64,000 nucleotides of DNA from Oegoconia quadripuncta (GCA_949316235.1 OX438758.1:7349731-7413730); one strand, 5' to 3'. Positions 21,118 to 32,307 are shown, counted from the stretch's first letter. A program made the numbers and translations. The notes: a model not told the origin generated them from the sequence alone.

Positions 21118-21815
21118 AAATGATAAATAAATATCCTTAGACATACACACAGCGTCATCTAGTTCTACAGTAAGCAAATATAGGCGATACCAGATGGTTG
21201 ATATACTACATAAATACATTTTTTTTGTAAATAAATACTTTGTAAACGGACAGCGGGTCAGGAAGAGAAACAACATAGACCGTACACTTCTTTTAATCTT
21301 CTCGGTTCCACAGCAACAAACAAGAATGACAGAATATATGCCAGACACGGCTATTTATAACACTGTAGTACCTACATGTACAAATCAGTAACTTATTGTA
21401 CTTATATCGTAATTATATAAAAATATCGATAAATCAACAGCGACATAAATGTGAATTAAATATAAATTGACCTCTTCAAACATTATTATCATAAATATTA
21501 ACTATATCTTTCCAAAAAAGTATATCAGTGATTTACACAGGAAAAGATTGAACGGAAGTGAAGTAAGGAATCGATATCCTACTAAAACAATTGTTATTTA
21601 TATAATAATAGAAGCTATAGCTATAATTCATTATAGAATGGAATGTCCATATACCTAAAACTGTAACAACTTATTATAAATGATAACATCCATAACTCGG
21701 GCACACATGTCCGTATTCATCACACAAACATATGCCCCTAGCGGGATTCGAACCCGCAACCTTTTGGTATAGTGATCAGAGTTGCTAACCACTACACCAA
21801 ATACGTCGTCTACAC
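21118..21815 (-). mobile_element. SINE A split by a 430-bp insertion
   Basis: The tail half is at 21118-21243 (CATACACACAGCGTCATCTA, GATACCAGATGGTTGATATA). The head half is at 21673-21815 (ATAACTCGGGCACACATGT, AGCGGGATTCGAACCCGCAA, CTAACCACTACACCAAATAC). The intervening 21244-21672 is non-SINE DNA with no recognised family; it carries short frames only. Confidence 0.85.
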
Positions 21816-21966
21816 ATAAACAACATAAATGTCTTTCGTCTTAAGGTACCTGGACTCATGACTACATACCGTATAATACCTAAGTTAAATCTTTATTTAT
21901 CATAAACGAAATATAATAATATTTACTATATAATACACTAGGAGTTACAGTAATGTAAGTTAGGAT

Positions 21967-22140
21967 GAGCCCACCCAGAACCTTCAAGTTAATTGGGGGA
22001 CTATCTTATCTCAAACCACTCGAAGCGTGATAATAGTAACTTATGATGGAGCTAACCGTACAGACATTTAAAAGTGCTCTACTATGAACTTTAAGAACCA
22101 CTCGGATCGAACCCGTGACCAGTTATTTATATCAAACCAC
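21967..22140 (-). mobile_element. SINE B, very old copy
   Basis: GGGGGACTATCTTATCTCA, GCTAACCGTACAGACATTTAA, CGGATCGAACCCGTGACC and AAACCACGGTG keep the SINE B order with heavy divergence. Confidence 0.5.
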
Positions 22141-22454
22141 GGTGAAAACTGTTGGTTCTCATTGAAAATTTATTCAAATCCCCGTCCACACATCCTTCCC
22201 GCGCATAATGTTTGTGTAATACAATACAGGGGGCAACACTAAACTGCTATAAGTATTGCAAGTCGGTCCGGCATTTCGGGGCTGCTGCGCGCATACTGAT
22301 GCATCACGGCGCCAAGGCGAATGTTGGGGTTAGTATATGGAGGTGGCATTGTGACAATTCTGATGACACTTTCCCCTTTGCTTATTGAAATAACAAATTT
22401 ACAAAATTAGGAATTAAATTAGGAGTAAAAGGAATTGACTTAAGCCTTTTGAGG
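22141..22454. other. No gene recognised
   Basis: A GC-rich patch at 22255-22330 (GCTGCTGCGCGCATACTG) stands out but matches nothing recognised. Confidence 0.35.
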
Positions 22455-22560
22455 GACTTTACCTACAGCAAAAAACATCTATAGGCTTGTGCATTTTCGT
22501 ATATTTCGAAAGATGAACCATTGATGTTGTTTCAGGCATCACATTTAAACATATGTTTAA
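22455..22560 (-). repeat. Dispersed repeat family D fragment
   Basis: GTATATTTCGAAAGATGAACC and TGATGTTGTTTCAGGCATCA align with 43900-43945; edges are vague. Confidence 0.5.
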
Positions 22561-22596
22561 GATGTATATTAGTTATAATAATAATAAAAATCTTTG

Positions 22597-22860
22597 ACGA
22601 CCTGTTTGGTGTAGTGGTTAGCAACTCTGACCACTACACCAAAAGGTTGCGGGTTCGAATCCCGCTAGGGGCTATTATTTGTGTGATGAATACGGACATG
22701 AGTACCCGAGTTATGGATGTTTTCATTTCTAATAAGTATTTATTCACAAAAAAAATGTATTTATTTAGTATATATCAACCATCCGGTATTCACAACACAA
22801 GCTTATAGTTGCTTACTGTGGAACTAGATGGGTCTGTGTGTACATCTACGGATTTAAAAA
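22597..22860 (+). mobile_element. SINE A, plus-strand member of an inverted pair
   Basis: Full-length: GACGACCTGTTTGGTGTAGT, B box GGTTCGAATCCCGC, AGTTATGGATGTTTTCATTT, CCACAACACAAGC-type region, AACTAGATGGGTCTGTGTG. It carries the variants GGGGCTATTATTTG and GACATGAGTACCC, shared only with the minus-strand copy next to it. Confidence 0.93.
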
Positions 22861-22865
22861 AAATA

Positions 22866-23129
22866 ATAATAATAAATATCCTTAGACATACACATAGCGC
22901 CATCTAGTTCCACAGTAAGCAATAGACTTGTGTTGTGGATACCAGATGGTTGATATACTACATAAATATTTTTTTTTGTAAATAAATACTTATTAGAAAT
23001 GAAAACATCCATAACTCGGGTACTCATGTCCGTATTCATCACACAAATAATAGCCCCTAGCGGGATTCGAACCCGCAACCTTTTGGTGTAGTGGTCAGAG
23101 TTGCTAACCACTACACCAAACAGGTCGTC
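22866..23129 (-). mobile_element. SINE A, minus-strand member of an inverted pair
   Basis: Tail-to-tail with 22597-22860, separated by a few (AAT)n bases. The head half is identical by eye to that of its partner, including the variants CAAATAATAGCCCC and GGTACTCATGTCC; the tail half differs at several sites. A mixture of identical and diverged parts points to an inverted duplication or gene conversion. Confidence 0.93.
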
Positions 23130-24250
23130 ATTAGTTCATATTATATAACAAATAACCAATGTTGCTACCATCCCACTAATTATTTATTTCTTCAGTTCTG
23201 TTAAGCTGAACGTCACTTTACACTTGAGGCACTGGCAGAATTATCAGTGTTGTAAGCGCATTCAGCGTTTACAGCGTCAGCTGAGCAAGCAAGCCCTTTC
23301 ACTGCTACAATTATATTGTGCATTATTCTAAGATTTGTCCCTGTATAATAATATTATATTTGTTGTTCTGTACAATGTATTGTGGCACTGAATAAAAAGT
23401 TTCTACGTCTATCTCTGGCCATCTTGATTACATGTAATTAGTAGTAGACTGTATTAAGTAATACAGTTTGCTACCAATTGGTAGCAAAATAATATTTTTA
23501 CGGCAAGGTTACTATTATGAATTCGAATTGGAGCGAAGAAGGAAAACTAACTTTGTGACCGAGTGATACACTCTAATTTAATTTCCCTCTATAATAAACG
23601 TAAATAGATCTTACACACTCTTAGATACAACTCATGAATTCGTATTAAATAGTATTAGAATGGGAAAACGTATATAATAATAAAGAGACAACTAAAAATT
23701 TATTCAGCAGAGTATGAGGAAGTAGAATGCGCCACGCCACTAACTGGCCAGTAACTGTTTTCAGAATTTTTTATAATATTTTCCTTCGATCTCTTTGGTC
23801 ACTGTATAATATGATAATCATATTCGTGTTCCTAATTCAAAACTCATATTCTATGACAGTATCTTGGAGATTACTTTACTCACACATATTGAAGAACCAG
23901 TCATAGTTTTTCGAATAGACTGAATGAAAAATATTATGCCGCATCAATCCTTACAGTATCAGCAACGAAGGTCTTAACTCGCCTACTTTATTTGTGAGAG
24001 CGAGCCTCGTTGAAAGTGAGATACCTAGCTCACTCCTCTCACGATGCCACACACGTAGGCAAGGAGTTTTTAACTTCGCTGCCAGTGTGCCCGATTGTGT
24101 GATCAACTGATCAGTTGTGGGCGAACGAGCGAAAGTTTTTAAAAGCGCTTTCAAAACATCTTTTTCTTACTAGACTCACAACTTTAGAAGACCTTTCCAA
24201 TCGTTATAATAGTCGTTAAGAAACGTATGTAACATACATAATAGCTTTAG
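23130..24250. other. No gene recognised
   Basis: AT-rich. AATGTATTGTGGCACTGAAT plus AAAAAG at 23376-23400 looks like a LINE 3' end but is too short to assign. Confidence 0.4.
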
Positions 24251-24251
24251 G

Positions 24252-24485
24252 CAAAGTCAAAAATGTTTTATTTTGTAGGTACACAAGGTACTCTTAAAAT
24301 AGTCAGTTTTATATTTTTTAAGCTACTGCTAGTTCAAAATGCAATTTTCCCCTGAGAAGAACAAGCGAGAAACTCGAGGGGATGCTCTTTTAAAAATGTT
24401 TTTATATTTCATTATTAATAGTGAAATAGCTGGCATGCGAACGACTTGGTTATGTCCAGGGATGATTTTCATCTAAACAGTGTGA
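24252..24485 (-). mobile_element. LINE-1* 3' end fragment
   Basis: CAAAGTCAAAAATG tail complement, AAGCTACTGCTAGTTCAAAA, AAGAACAAGCGAGAAACTCG, and TGGTTATGTCCAGGGATGA near the stop region. Relatives on the plus strand are 2838-3080 and 58525-59056. Confidence 0.8.
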
Positions 24486-24488
24486 CAT

Positions 24489-24674
24489 CCGCCTCCGTGG
24501 CTCAATATAAACAATATAGAGTTTACGAATCGGGGGTCGAGGGTTCGATCCCCAGCGGGGTACATGTTTAGTAATCGGTTTGGGACCAACCAAACATTTA
24601 ATTTTTAGGGCATTTTAAATATCCGCCTGGCTAGCTACCACCATCTTATCTAAATCTGCCGCCAAACAGCAATA
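24489..24674 (+). mobile_element. SINE B 5' half
   Basis: CCGCCTCCGTGGCTCAATA, GGTTCGATCCCCAGCGGGGT, GCCTGGCTAGCTACCACCA, ending at GCCAAACAGCAATA. The 3' half is missing. Confidence 0.88.
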
Positions 24675-24688
24675 GATCAGAAGAAGAA

Positions 24689-24829
24689 GCTAGCCAGGCG
24701 GACATTTAAAATGGCCTACCACCAACCAAACCGAGTACCTACTTAAACGATGTACCCCGCTGGGGATCGAACCCGCGACCTCCGAATCGTAAACCCAATG
24801 TTGTTTACATTGAGCCACGGAGGCGGTTA
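24689..24829 (-). mobile_element. SINE B 5' half, inverted to its neighbour
   Basis: GCTAGCCAGGCGGACATTTA, CGCTGGGGATCGAACCCGC, GAGCCACGGAGGCGG. It lies 14 bases from the plus-strand half, with heads pointing outward. The two halves carry different substitutions, so they appear to be separate copies. Confidence 0.88.
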
Positions 24830-25884
24830 AAGAAATACCTTTATATTTATGTTGTTACATCAAAGCGATAAGTAATGCTCTCGTAATCGCCGTTTAAACA
24901 CCGCTAGCGACTCAGTGCAACGAATAATTCGAGGCAAGTCATTCCACAATTGGACAGATTTTCTGTAAAGGAGTCATAAAAATAGCTAGTGCGACAACAG
25001 ACAGGCTTTAGCAAATTCGTTGGTTTCTGTTTAGCTAAGCATATGTACGTATAAATAGTTCTCTAATTTGGCCAGTATAGAAATTGACTATTCCATAGCT
25101 ATACCGTCTACTTCCACCAACTATATCTCCAGACCATAATCTCCGATACGTATCGGCAATAATCCTAATACCCGAGTTGGACTTCGAATCAGAATGGATG
25201 CAATCTCCAGATTGGATATTTATGAGCCGGTGTGTTCACTTCATAAATAAATCCATACACGATCCGGGGTGCACGATAGTCAACTGTAGACCAATTTTTT
25301 GGAGCAGAAACCTTATTTAATTGGGCAGAAAGTTCAGAGGGGTAACTGAGTTTTCACAATGGAATACGTATCTTTTATGATTTAGACCTTTATCGAAATT
25401 ATATGAAAGAATCTTTCCTTTAACATACTATATTAAAACCAATATAGATATGTCAGAGATAGCAATAGATTTTTTTTTGTAGACTGGAACTCGCTGACAG
25501 TCCTTAGGACTTTTTCAGCTTAACCGGGCGGGCGGTTCGCTTCGCCCCAATCTCTTACATGCACACATGGTACGCGAAGCGAAACGACGAGAGGAGGTAG
25601 ATGCAACCGACGCCTAAGGATGCCACATCGGCTTATATGGGGGAATTTAGGACTTGATTACCATCGATTCCTAATGGGTATAGTCAGAGAGAAGAAACGA
25701 CGCAAGAAACTCTCTGACACACAATTTTGAATTTGGAAAAAAGCTAATTGTAGTGTGCTACACATAGGTATGTTTAGTGATAAAACAGTGAAAGGCCTAG
25801 ACGACCTAGACAAAGACGCGAATCTATACTCACCAGCGAGTATAGAGTGTCGTTTGTAGTAATGAACATGTTTACGGTGAGTGA
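24830..25884. other. No gene recognised
   Basis: A 76-codon minus frame at 25658-25888 has no recognised domain. A GC-rich block at 25495-25600 (AACCGGGCGGGCGGTTCGC) has short internal inverted words (CGCTTCG and CGAAGCG). Confidence 0.4.
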
Positions 25885-26140
25885 ACATCTACAGTGGCGT
25901 TCGCGTTAAAATTCGAGATTGAAGCGATCAATTTCGAGTGGTTGATGGCGACAGCTAACCGTTCTTCCGGCTTGCATTGATGATTTCTACGAATCCCGCC
26001 CGACGCATTTTCAATCAAGGACCAGCGCGTGCATTTATGAAAAAAAAATATAAACTACCTGCCAATAACTTCCATTTCACTTGCCTAATATGTCCTATTT
26101 TTTTCCTTATGGAAAAAAAAACTCATCCGGTATTATGTCT
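25885..26140 (+). repeat. Dispersed repeat family G, longest copy
   Basis: Joins the part seen at 3115-3260 (GGCGTTCGCGTTAA, TTCTTCCGGCTTGC) with the part seen at 11060-11265 (CTACGAATCCCGCC, TGCCAATAACTTCC). This shows that both are fragments of one family. No coding frame. Confidence 0.7.
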
Positions 26141-26401
26141 ATGTCTATATGTATATAAGTATAAGCGTACTTAATGCTAAGGAAGCCTGGTGGTATAATA
26201 TCTTTCAAGTGTATGTTTGACCGTTTTTTCTTAGACGGAGGCAATAAAAGGCGGTAGATATTAAAGATTCGGAGGGCAATTGTTCCTCGCCCGAGGCTCT
26301 TTCTGATCTATTGGCAACCCTTATATTATATACTAACTTATGTCTATATTATACACCACACATCTCCACCTAGTAGATATTAAGAAGGTAATATTAAAAC
26401 G
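26141..26401. other. No gene recognised
   Basis: Short stretch without identifiable features. Confidence 0.4.
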
Positions 26402-26900
26402 GACGCCCGATTGGTGTAGTTGATCACTAACCCAAAGGCTATATAAAATTTCTGACTATTTGGATGATAAGCAAGCATGGACATAGACCACTCGGCGATA
26501 TTCAGTCTAATTATACAATATAATATAATTGTAACCCAAATTTATTTTAAAAGAGCAACCTTTGAGTTTCTTGCTCGTTCTTCTCTGGGGCTTCTCTTTG
26601 TGAATAGGCAATAATGTCAAAACTTAAGAATAAGAAAAAAAATGTGACGTTTTCAAGTGATAATTTTTATCCTACGAAATAAATATTTTTTGATTTGATT
26701 TGAACTCTGTCAGCAAAACCAACGGTAGCGGGATCGAAACCTGCGAGGGGTAAAAATGTTTGTTGATGAATACGAACATTCATTCCGAGTCATGGATGTA
26801 TAGATAAATATTTATGTATGTTTATCCGTTATCTAGTATCCATAGTACAAGCTTTGCTTAGTTTGGGACTAAATGATTGGTATTGGTTATCTAATAATTT
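26402..26900 (+). mobile_element. SINE A2 split by a LINE tail
   Basis: The head starts GACGCCCGATTGGTGTAGTT with GATCACTAACCC and resumes at 26703 with ACTCTGTCAGCAAAACC, B-box-like GGGATCGAAACC, GAGTCATGGATGTATAGAT and TTTATCCGTTATCTAGTATC. The LINE-1* 3' end at 26436-26703 lies between, so the SINE is older. Confidence 0.75.
26436..26703 (+). mobile_element. LINE-1* 3' end inserted in SINE A2
   Basis: Starts in the last codons (GGCTATATAAAATTTCTGAC, TGGATGATAAGCAAGCATGG), then TTTCTTGCTCGTTCTTCTCT, AAAAATGTGACGTTTTCAAG, and the tail ATTTTTTGATTTGATTTG. A sister copy with the same 3' UTR variant is 59518-59690. Confidence 0.78.
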
Positions 26901-27048
26901 CTGTTTTAAGGTAAGACTTCATTTTACAAAAATAAGTAAAATAAAAGAAACATTTCACTTAAGTATCGATAAGATACTTATGAACTAATTTTCGGTGTCG
27001 CAAAGTGCAGTCAAAGTAGGTCTCCATCTCAGCATAAGTTGCGGTAAT

Positions 27049-27390
27049 TTTCTTTTTGCACGACGTGTTCGTACTTGACCTCAATCACACCTGATGTTAA
27101 GTGAAGATGAGGTTGAAGGTGGAAGCGTACTGACCTAGAAACCCCAACACATTTGGGTGGCTGGCTATCTTGTCTCTGACAACCGGAACACAACAATGCT
27201 ATTAACATTGCTGCTTGGCGGCAGATTTAGATGTATTTCTAAAAGCGGGCAAATGGGTAATAAACAGCTTAGTTTGTTAGATTGCTCATCACAAAACACT
27301 AATACTTAAACAAGTACCCCGCTGGGGATTGAACCCGCGACCTCGGAATCGTAAACCCAATGTTGTTTACATTGAGCCACGGAGGCGGTT
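27049..27390 (-). mobile_element. SINE B with a replaced middle
   Basis: Tail side TGCACGACGTGTTCGTACTT and head side GAGCCACGGAGGCGGTT are intact. About 80 bases at 27232-27312 (GGGCAAATGGGTAATAAACA) replace the usual ATGGTGGTAGCTAGCC block. Confidence 0.88.
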
Positions 27391-27774
27391 GTCAAGAGAA
27401 AACTGCAACGCTGAATATATACCTAAGTATTACGATTATTATCGCTACTATGTTTTTAGTCCTTTTAATTCAAACACCTTTGTGATTTTAGCGTGAACCA
27501 AGTATAGAGTACAAATAAGTGCTAAAGTCGGTCGTCACAAGAATTTCAACGGAAATTTACTCAAGCCGTTGAAAATAGCCTTCCTACATCGCCTTCTCAA
27601 AGTGAATAGCCAATATTGACATATCGCTTTGTCTGGCCGGAGGTCTTGTGAGACTTATTTAGGGATATGTGGTATATATTTGCAAGATAGCCTGATATTG
27701 GCGTCAGTGATGGAATAGGTTAGCATTGTATAGATATGACTAGAATGCCATGTTATAAATATTTCGGACACTTA
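27391..27774. other. No gene recognised
   Basis: No frame, TIR or SINE box seen. Confidence 0.4.
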
Positions 27775-27870
27775 CACCAATCATTAATTCCAAACTAACC
27801 AAAGCTCGTACCTACATGGATACTAGATAACGCATAAACATATATAAATATTTTTATATCTATCATACAA
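27775..27870 (-). mobile_element. SINE A2 tail fragment
   Basis: ACACCAATCATTAATTCC, ACATGGATACTAGATAACGC and AAACATATATAAATATTTTT form the inverted tail of the subfamily seen at 15760 and 26760. Confidence 0.65.
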
Positions 27871-28063
27871 TTTTGTATGCCCTGAGATGCGAACATACGA
27901 GTATATCAATGTTTTCTGGCAGAATGAACCGCGCTGCCGGTTTCTACCCACAGCACATGCTGAGTCTGGACCATTTCGTCGTCCCTGATATGGGTCACGT
28001 GTCGTAAGTCGGTGTCGCAAAGTGGAGTCAAAGTAGGCCTCCATCTCAGCATAAATTGATGTC

Positions 28064-28394
28064 ATTTTTTTTATGCACGACGGGTTCATACTTGACCTCA
28101 ATCACACCTGATGTTAAGTGAAGATGAGGTCGAAGGTGGAATCGTACTGACCCGGAAACCCCAACACATTTGGGGGACAGGGTATCTTATCTCTGACAAC
28201 CGGAACACAACAATGCTATTAACATTGCTGTTTGGCGGCAGATTTAGATAAGATGGTGGTAGCTAGCCAGGCGGACATATAAAATGCCCTACCACCAACC
28301 AAACCGAGTACTTGAACATGTACCCCGCTGGGAATCGAACCCGCGACCTCCGAATCGTAAACCCAATGTTATTTATATTGAGCCACGGATGCAG
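28064..28394 (-). mobile_element. SINE B, near full length
   Basis: Poly(T), GCACGACGGGTTCATACTTG, ACACCTGATGTTAAGTGAAG, GTGGTAGCTAGCCAGGCGG, inverted B box GGGAATCGAACCCGC, GAGCCACGGATGC. Its tail-side flank (28009-28063) is nearly the same as 26992-27048. Confidence 0.92.
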
Positions 28395-28997
28395 GCTTAT
28401 TTTTCCCCGTATATCGTTATAACATTGCCATGTCAATGGAACATGCATTATTTGTTGGATTTTCAGTAATTCAGACTAGTTGTTGTTTGAAACAGATTGT
28501 AACCCCACGAGCCTGAGAGCTTCACAAACACGCGCGGACACATAAACAAACAATTCCTATTTCTGTTGCACCCGAAAGCCTAGGACCTTCGGATTTAGTT
28601 AACGACAGTCCGAATACAGACGATTTTTACTATATGTTGCGGTTTCACGTACACAAGGTTATATTTTGTATACCAAAATTTTTGTAATCAATATGGCCAG
28701 AAAAAATAATATAATTAAGGATTGTTATGAATACGGTTTTCTTTTGGCTTATTTACTCATATAAACATTATTTGACAATCTAAATTACAAGACGCCTACG
28801 AAAACCTGTAAAGGTTTGTGTGTAGTGCGAGTGAGGTCACTGACCCGCCGCGTTATTAATTATTACAAATGTATGTAACTTAAATAATACACAAAAGCAA
28901 GTAGACATGTGTCTATCGAGATAAAATTTGTTGGAAAGGCACTTTCTACATAGATCTATTAAGTACTTCTTCAATGGATTTTTACATTGTTTTATGA
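28395..28997. other. No gene recognised
   Basis: AT-rich with no recognised sequence. Confidence 0.4.
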
Positions 28998-29545
28998 ATC
29001 AAAGTCAAAATCAAAAATGTTTTATTTCGTAAGTTATAAGAATAACATTTGAAATCGTGATGACATACAGTTATCGCTCATTCACTAGGCGGTCTCACCA
29101 GAGAAGAACGAGCAAGAAACTCAGGGGTCGTTCTTTTTAAATAAGTCAATACAAATACAATTTAAAATAATTATTAAATTTATGATTCGACAAAGAAAAA
29201 TAAGAATAAAATGTACTGGATATTGCCGAGCGGTTCATGTTCACGCATTCTTATCATCCAGATAGTCAGAAATTTTATAATAGCCTTTGGCACATAGTTT
29301 CCTTTTAATGGTTGTTTTAAATTTATTTAAAGGCAAATTTTGAATGTCTTCCGGAACCTTATTATAAAAGCGTATACATTGTTCCTTGAATGACTTAGTG
29401 ACTTTGGGTAAGCGACTGCTATGGACAGCAAGTTGTTATGTGAATATATCTCTCCAGGAATACTATGTAAAATATTTACTGTTTGTTTCCGCTTGTAGAC
29501 TTACAAATAATGATTTTATGATTTTTAAATATCTGTCCTGCTGAT
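28998..29545 (-). mobile_element. LINE-1* 3' end with coding remnant
   Basis: Minus strand, from 29545: decayed C-terminal codons (GTCACTAAGTCATTCAAGGA, TTATAATAAGGTTCCGGAAG), stop region GCCGAGCGGTTCATG complement, 3' UTR with GAACGAGCAAGAAACTC complement, and a tail of (AAAATC)n at 28999-29015. Coding part is similar in order to the LINE at 31.6 kb but with disruptions. Confidence 0.78.
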
Positions 29546-29922
29546 CTCAATTAAGGATCGAATTTGTGACGAGGTGTTCAACCTCCACCTCTTTCTTTTC
29601 GATACTATTTGGCTTTTTACGTTTTTGGAATTAGATTCAAAATTTGAAATTCTAAATTGTTTTCTGAAACAGGTGACAGTCGTTTTTCGGTACTGCTACG
29701 ACGAGGATCTTTTTCCAGATGTATTCTTTTTCACCATATTTATAGTAATTCTTAAATAATATTGGTTTTGTACGTGTAATAGCTTTAATCTAAAAGTTTG
29801 TACCCCTAGTCTACCCCGATTAACGGATTCACCAACTCAACAGAAGTGGAGAAGGGGGCCAAATGACTCTGACTCGCATCTGCCTACCGCTTTAGAGCGT
29901 CTCAATCTCAACTCGATAAAAC
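29546..29922. other. No gene recognised
   Basis: A 61-codon frame at 29574-29759 rich in F and L is a chance frame in AT-rich DNA. Confidence 0.4.
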
Positions 29923-30247
29923 ACCTCCGTGGCTCAATGTAAACAACATTGGGTTTACAATTCGGAGGTCGCGGGTTCGATCAACAGCGAGGTACATGTT
30001 TGAGTACTCGGTTTGGTTGGTGGTAGGGCATTTTAAATGTCCGCCTGGTTAGCTACCACCGTCTTATCTAAATCTGCCGCCAAGCAACAATGTTAATAGC
30101 ATATTGTTGTGTTCAGTTGTCAGAGATAAGATAGCCCGTCCCCCAAATGTGTTGGGGTTTCCGGGTCAGTACGCTTCCACTTTCGACCTCATCTTCACTT
30201 AACATTAGGTGTGATTGAGGTAAAGTACGAACCCGTCGTGCATAAAG
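29923..30247 (+). mobile_element. SINE B, near full length
   Basis: CACCTCCGTGGCTCAATGTA, GGTCGCGGGTTCGATCAACA (B box damaged), TGTCCGCCTGGTTAGCTACC, TGTGTTGGGGTTTCCGGGTC, ACCCGTCGTGCATAAAG. Confidence 0.92.
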
Positions 30248-31429
30248 AAAACAGGGCTTCTATAGTTGTGTAATCTACGAGTTAAATTTGACCCACTCCC
30301 GGTGTTCATTGAGCTGAACTTTCAACACGTATGTAATTCGGATGAGATGTTGTCCACGAGCTGGATGGAATTTGAAGGTAGCAATGCAACCTCATCGAGT
30401 TTGGGCTCGTTTGATATGTCTTGACAAGTGTCTGATCGTGCTGGTATTCAGGGTCTGGCGATAATTTTTTCAAGATTCATATTCTACATCGAAATTTGTA
30501 CTACCTAACCAGATTTTAAGAGTGAAATTGGATTTGTATGTAGAATTTTTCAAAATTGCGAATGAAATATTACAAACATAACGTCACCTGTATCCCAAAT
30601 GGGGCGGTCAGGATATCCTAAACGTAAGCAAACGCTTAGGTTTGAAAAATTAACATGCTTAAAACAACACCCATGTTTTATCTTACTTAATATACAGAAA
30701 CATGTGGCAGGGAGTGAGCCCATCGCCTTGAAAGCTACAAGTCTATACAGACCTCGAAAACAATATCCACTTTTACGGAACACTATATATTCTTTTCTTC
30801 TTCGAGGCATACATAAGTTCAAGCACGTTCTACCCGTAACAGTCACCAAAAGAAACTCCTACGCAGTAAAGTCATAGTACAGGGAGGAATAAGGCCCGTA
30901 TTAAATCGATGTTGCTTGCGTCTCAGTCTCATCAATACAATTTTTTTTATACTGTTTTAACACCAATATGCAATAGATTCTCAAGTGTCATTAAGGTCAA
31001 ACGGTTTATTAATTTATTCAGTACGGTAAGAATTTGATGTTTTTGCCATCGACTCGCTAACCTAAGAATACGGACCTAAGCATTCATAAACCTCAAACTC
31101 CGCGACATCATTCGCGTGGAACATTTCATCAAAATCGGTCCAGCAATTTGCCTATATGTTAATCCAGGTCCTAACCTGTCTTCTAACCAAATTTCTTTCA
31201 AATCCTTTCAGCCGCTTAGATGTGACGAGGTATCAAACACACATTTTAGTATTTATAATATTACTTAGGATGCTGTTGTAGTGGCGTGCCCTTCATACAT
31301 GAAGAAAAGCACTGCCGACCCTAGCAATTTGTCCCACAAGTATCACAAGATGAACAAGTTATCAAACTGTGCTAAATAATCGTGTCAGAAACACGAAACA
31401 ATTTGTAAAGGATTTATCCATTAGACTGG
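30248..31429. other. No gene recognised
   Basis: Contains 92- and 99-codon frames on opposite strands at 30550-30877. They overlap almost entirely, so at most one could be real, and neither has a recognised motif. CATCAAAATCGGTCCAGC at 31128 belongs to a common repeat phrase also seen near 17935. Confidence 0.4.
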
Positions 31430-31555
31430 TCCACGCCTCTCAAGATGTGAGAGCTGGTGCCTACTTTGTTCAGCATTCAGCGGGGCAATAGCGCTAGCGT
31501 ACTAGGTACTATGCCTTACGGAAGCGAGTTGGACGGCGTATATTTTCTATAAGAT
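31430..31555 (+). pseudogene. LINE C-terminal fragment related to 1530-1785
   Basis: GTCCACGCCTCTCAAGATGTG and GCGGGGCAATAGCGCTAGCG parallel the QRGNAAS-type coding phrase at 1625-1665, but the frame is broken. It abuts the tail of the minus-strand LINE at 31561. Confidence 0.4.
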
Positions 31556-31560
31556 ATAAT

Positions 31561-31590
31561 GAAATGAAATGAAATGAAATGAAATGAAAA
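31561..31590 (-). repeat. LINE tail microsatellite (GAAAT)n
   Basis: Five perfect GAAAT units followed by GAAAA border the LINE 3' UTR, so they are probably the element's own tail (TTTCA-type on the element strand). Confidence 0.85.
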
Positions 31591-31779
31591 TCATTTATTC
31601 ATGTAGGCAATACAATATGCACTTATGAACGTCATTTGTTTTTTAAACTACCACTAGCTCGGAACGCGACCACTACTGAGAAGAGCTAGCGAGAAACTCA
31701 GAGGGTTTGTCTCTTTTCAATAAATCATGTACAATCAAGAAAGGTTACAACAATTTTATATATCGAGTAGAGGAGCCGT

Positions 31780-32307
31780 TTAATCCCATGGATTACTTTC
31801 ATTAATATAGTCTGAAATTTTGTAATATCCCTTTTTACATAATTTTTGTTTTATAATAAGTTTAAATTTATTAAGCGGAAGATTCCGTATATCCATGGGA
31901 ACCTTGTTGTAGAAGCGCACACATTGACCTCTGAATGACTTATTAACTTTACTAAGTCTACTAAAAGGTACAGCTAATTGATTTTTGCTCCTTGTATTGA
32001 CATTATGTCGGTCACAATGTTTCTCGAATGAATATATATTTCTCTTAACATATACAAGATTTTCATATATATATTGTGACGAAAATGTTAAAATATTAAT
32101 TTCTTTAAATATTTGTCTTAATGTATCTCTTGACCTTAATTTATAAATTGCACGAATAGCTCGTTTCTGTAAGAGAAATATGCTATCTGTATCAGCAGCG
32201 TTTCCCCACAGCAAGATACCATATGACATCAAGCTGTGAAAGTAGCTGAAGTAGACTAAGCGCGCTGTTTCAATATCACAGATATTTCGAATTTTCTTAA
32301 CAGCATA
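31780..32307 (-). pseudogene. LINE ORF2 C-terminal part, downstream of the inversion
   Basis: Open from 32307 to the stop at 31780. The longest methionine-started portion (from 32232) is 150 residues. It starts MSYGILLWGNAADTDS, then IRAIYKLRSRDTLRQIFKE, and ends FYNKVPMDIRNLPLNKFK and SNPWD. Such tails follow the RT domain in Jockey/CR1-like ORF2 proteins; no catalytic motif lies here. Continuity is lost with the upstream part because a 134-base inverted copy was inserted, shifting the frame and adding stops. Several other truncated copies in the window keep parts of this tail and its 3' UTR. Confidence 0.85.

Noticed and set aside
22597..22680. tRNA genes at SINE heads (also at 4245, 49044, 45181, 42161 and others)
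   Set aside because: The A- and B-box-like words are present, but no complete cloverleaf with a paired acceptor stem exists; each is followed by a conserved SINE body and tail.
30550..30877. Overlapping 99- and 92-codon frames as a gene
   Set aside because: They occupy the same DNA on opposite strands, have no recognised domain, and match the length expected by chance.
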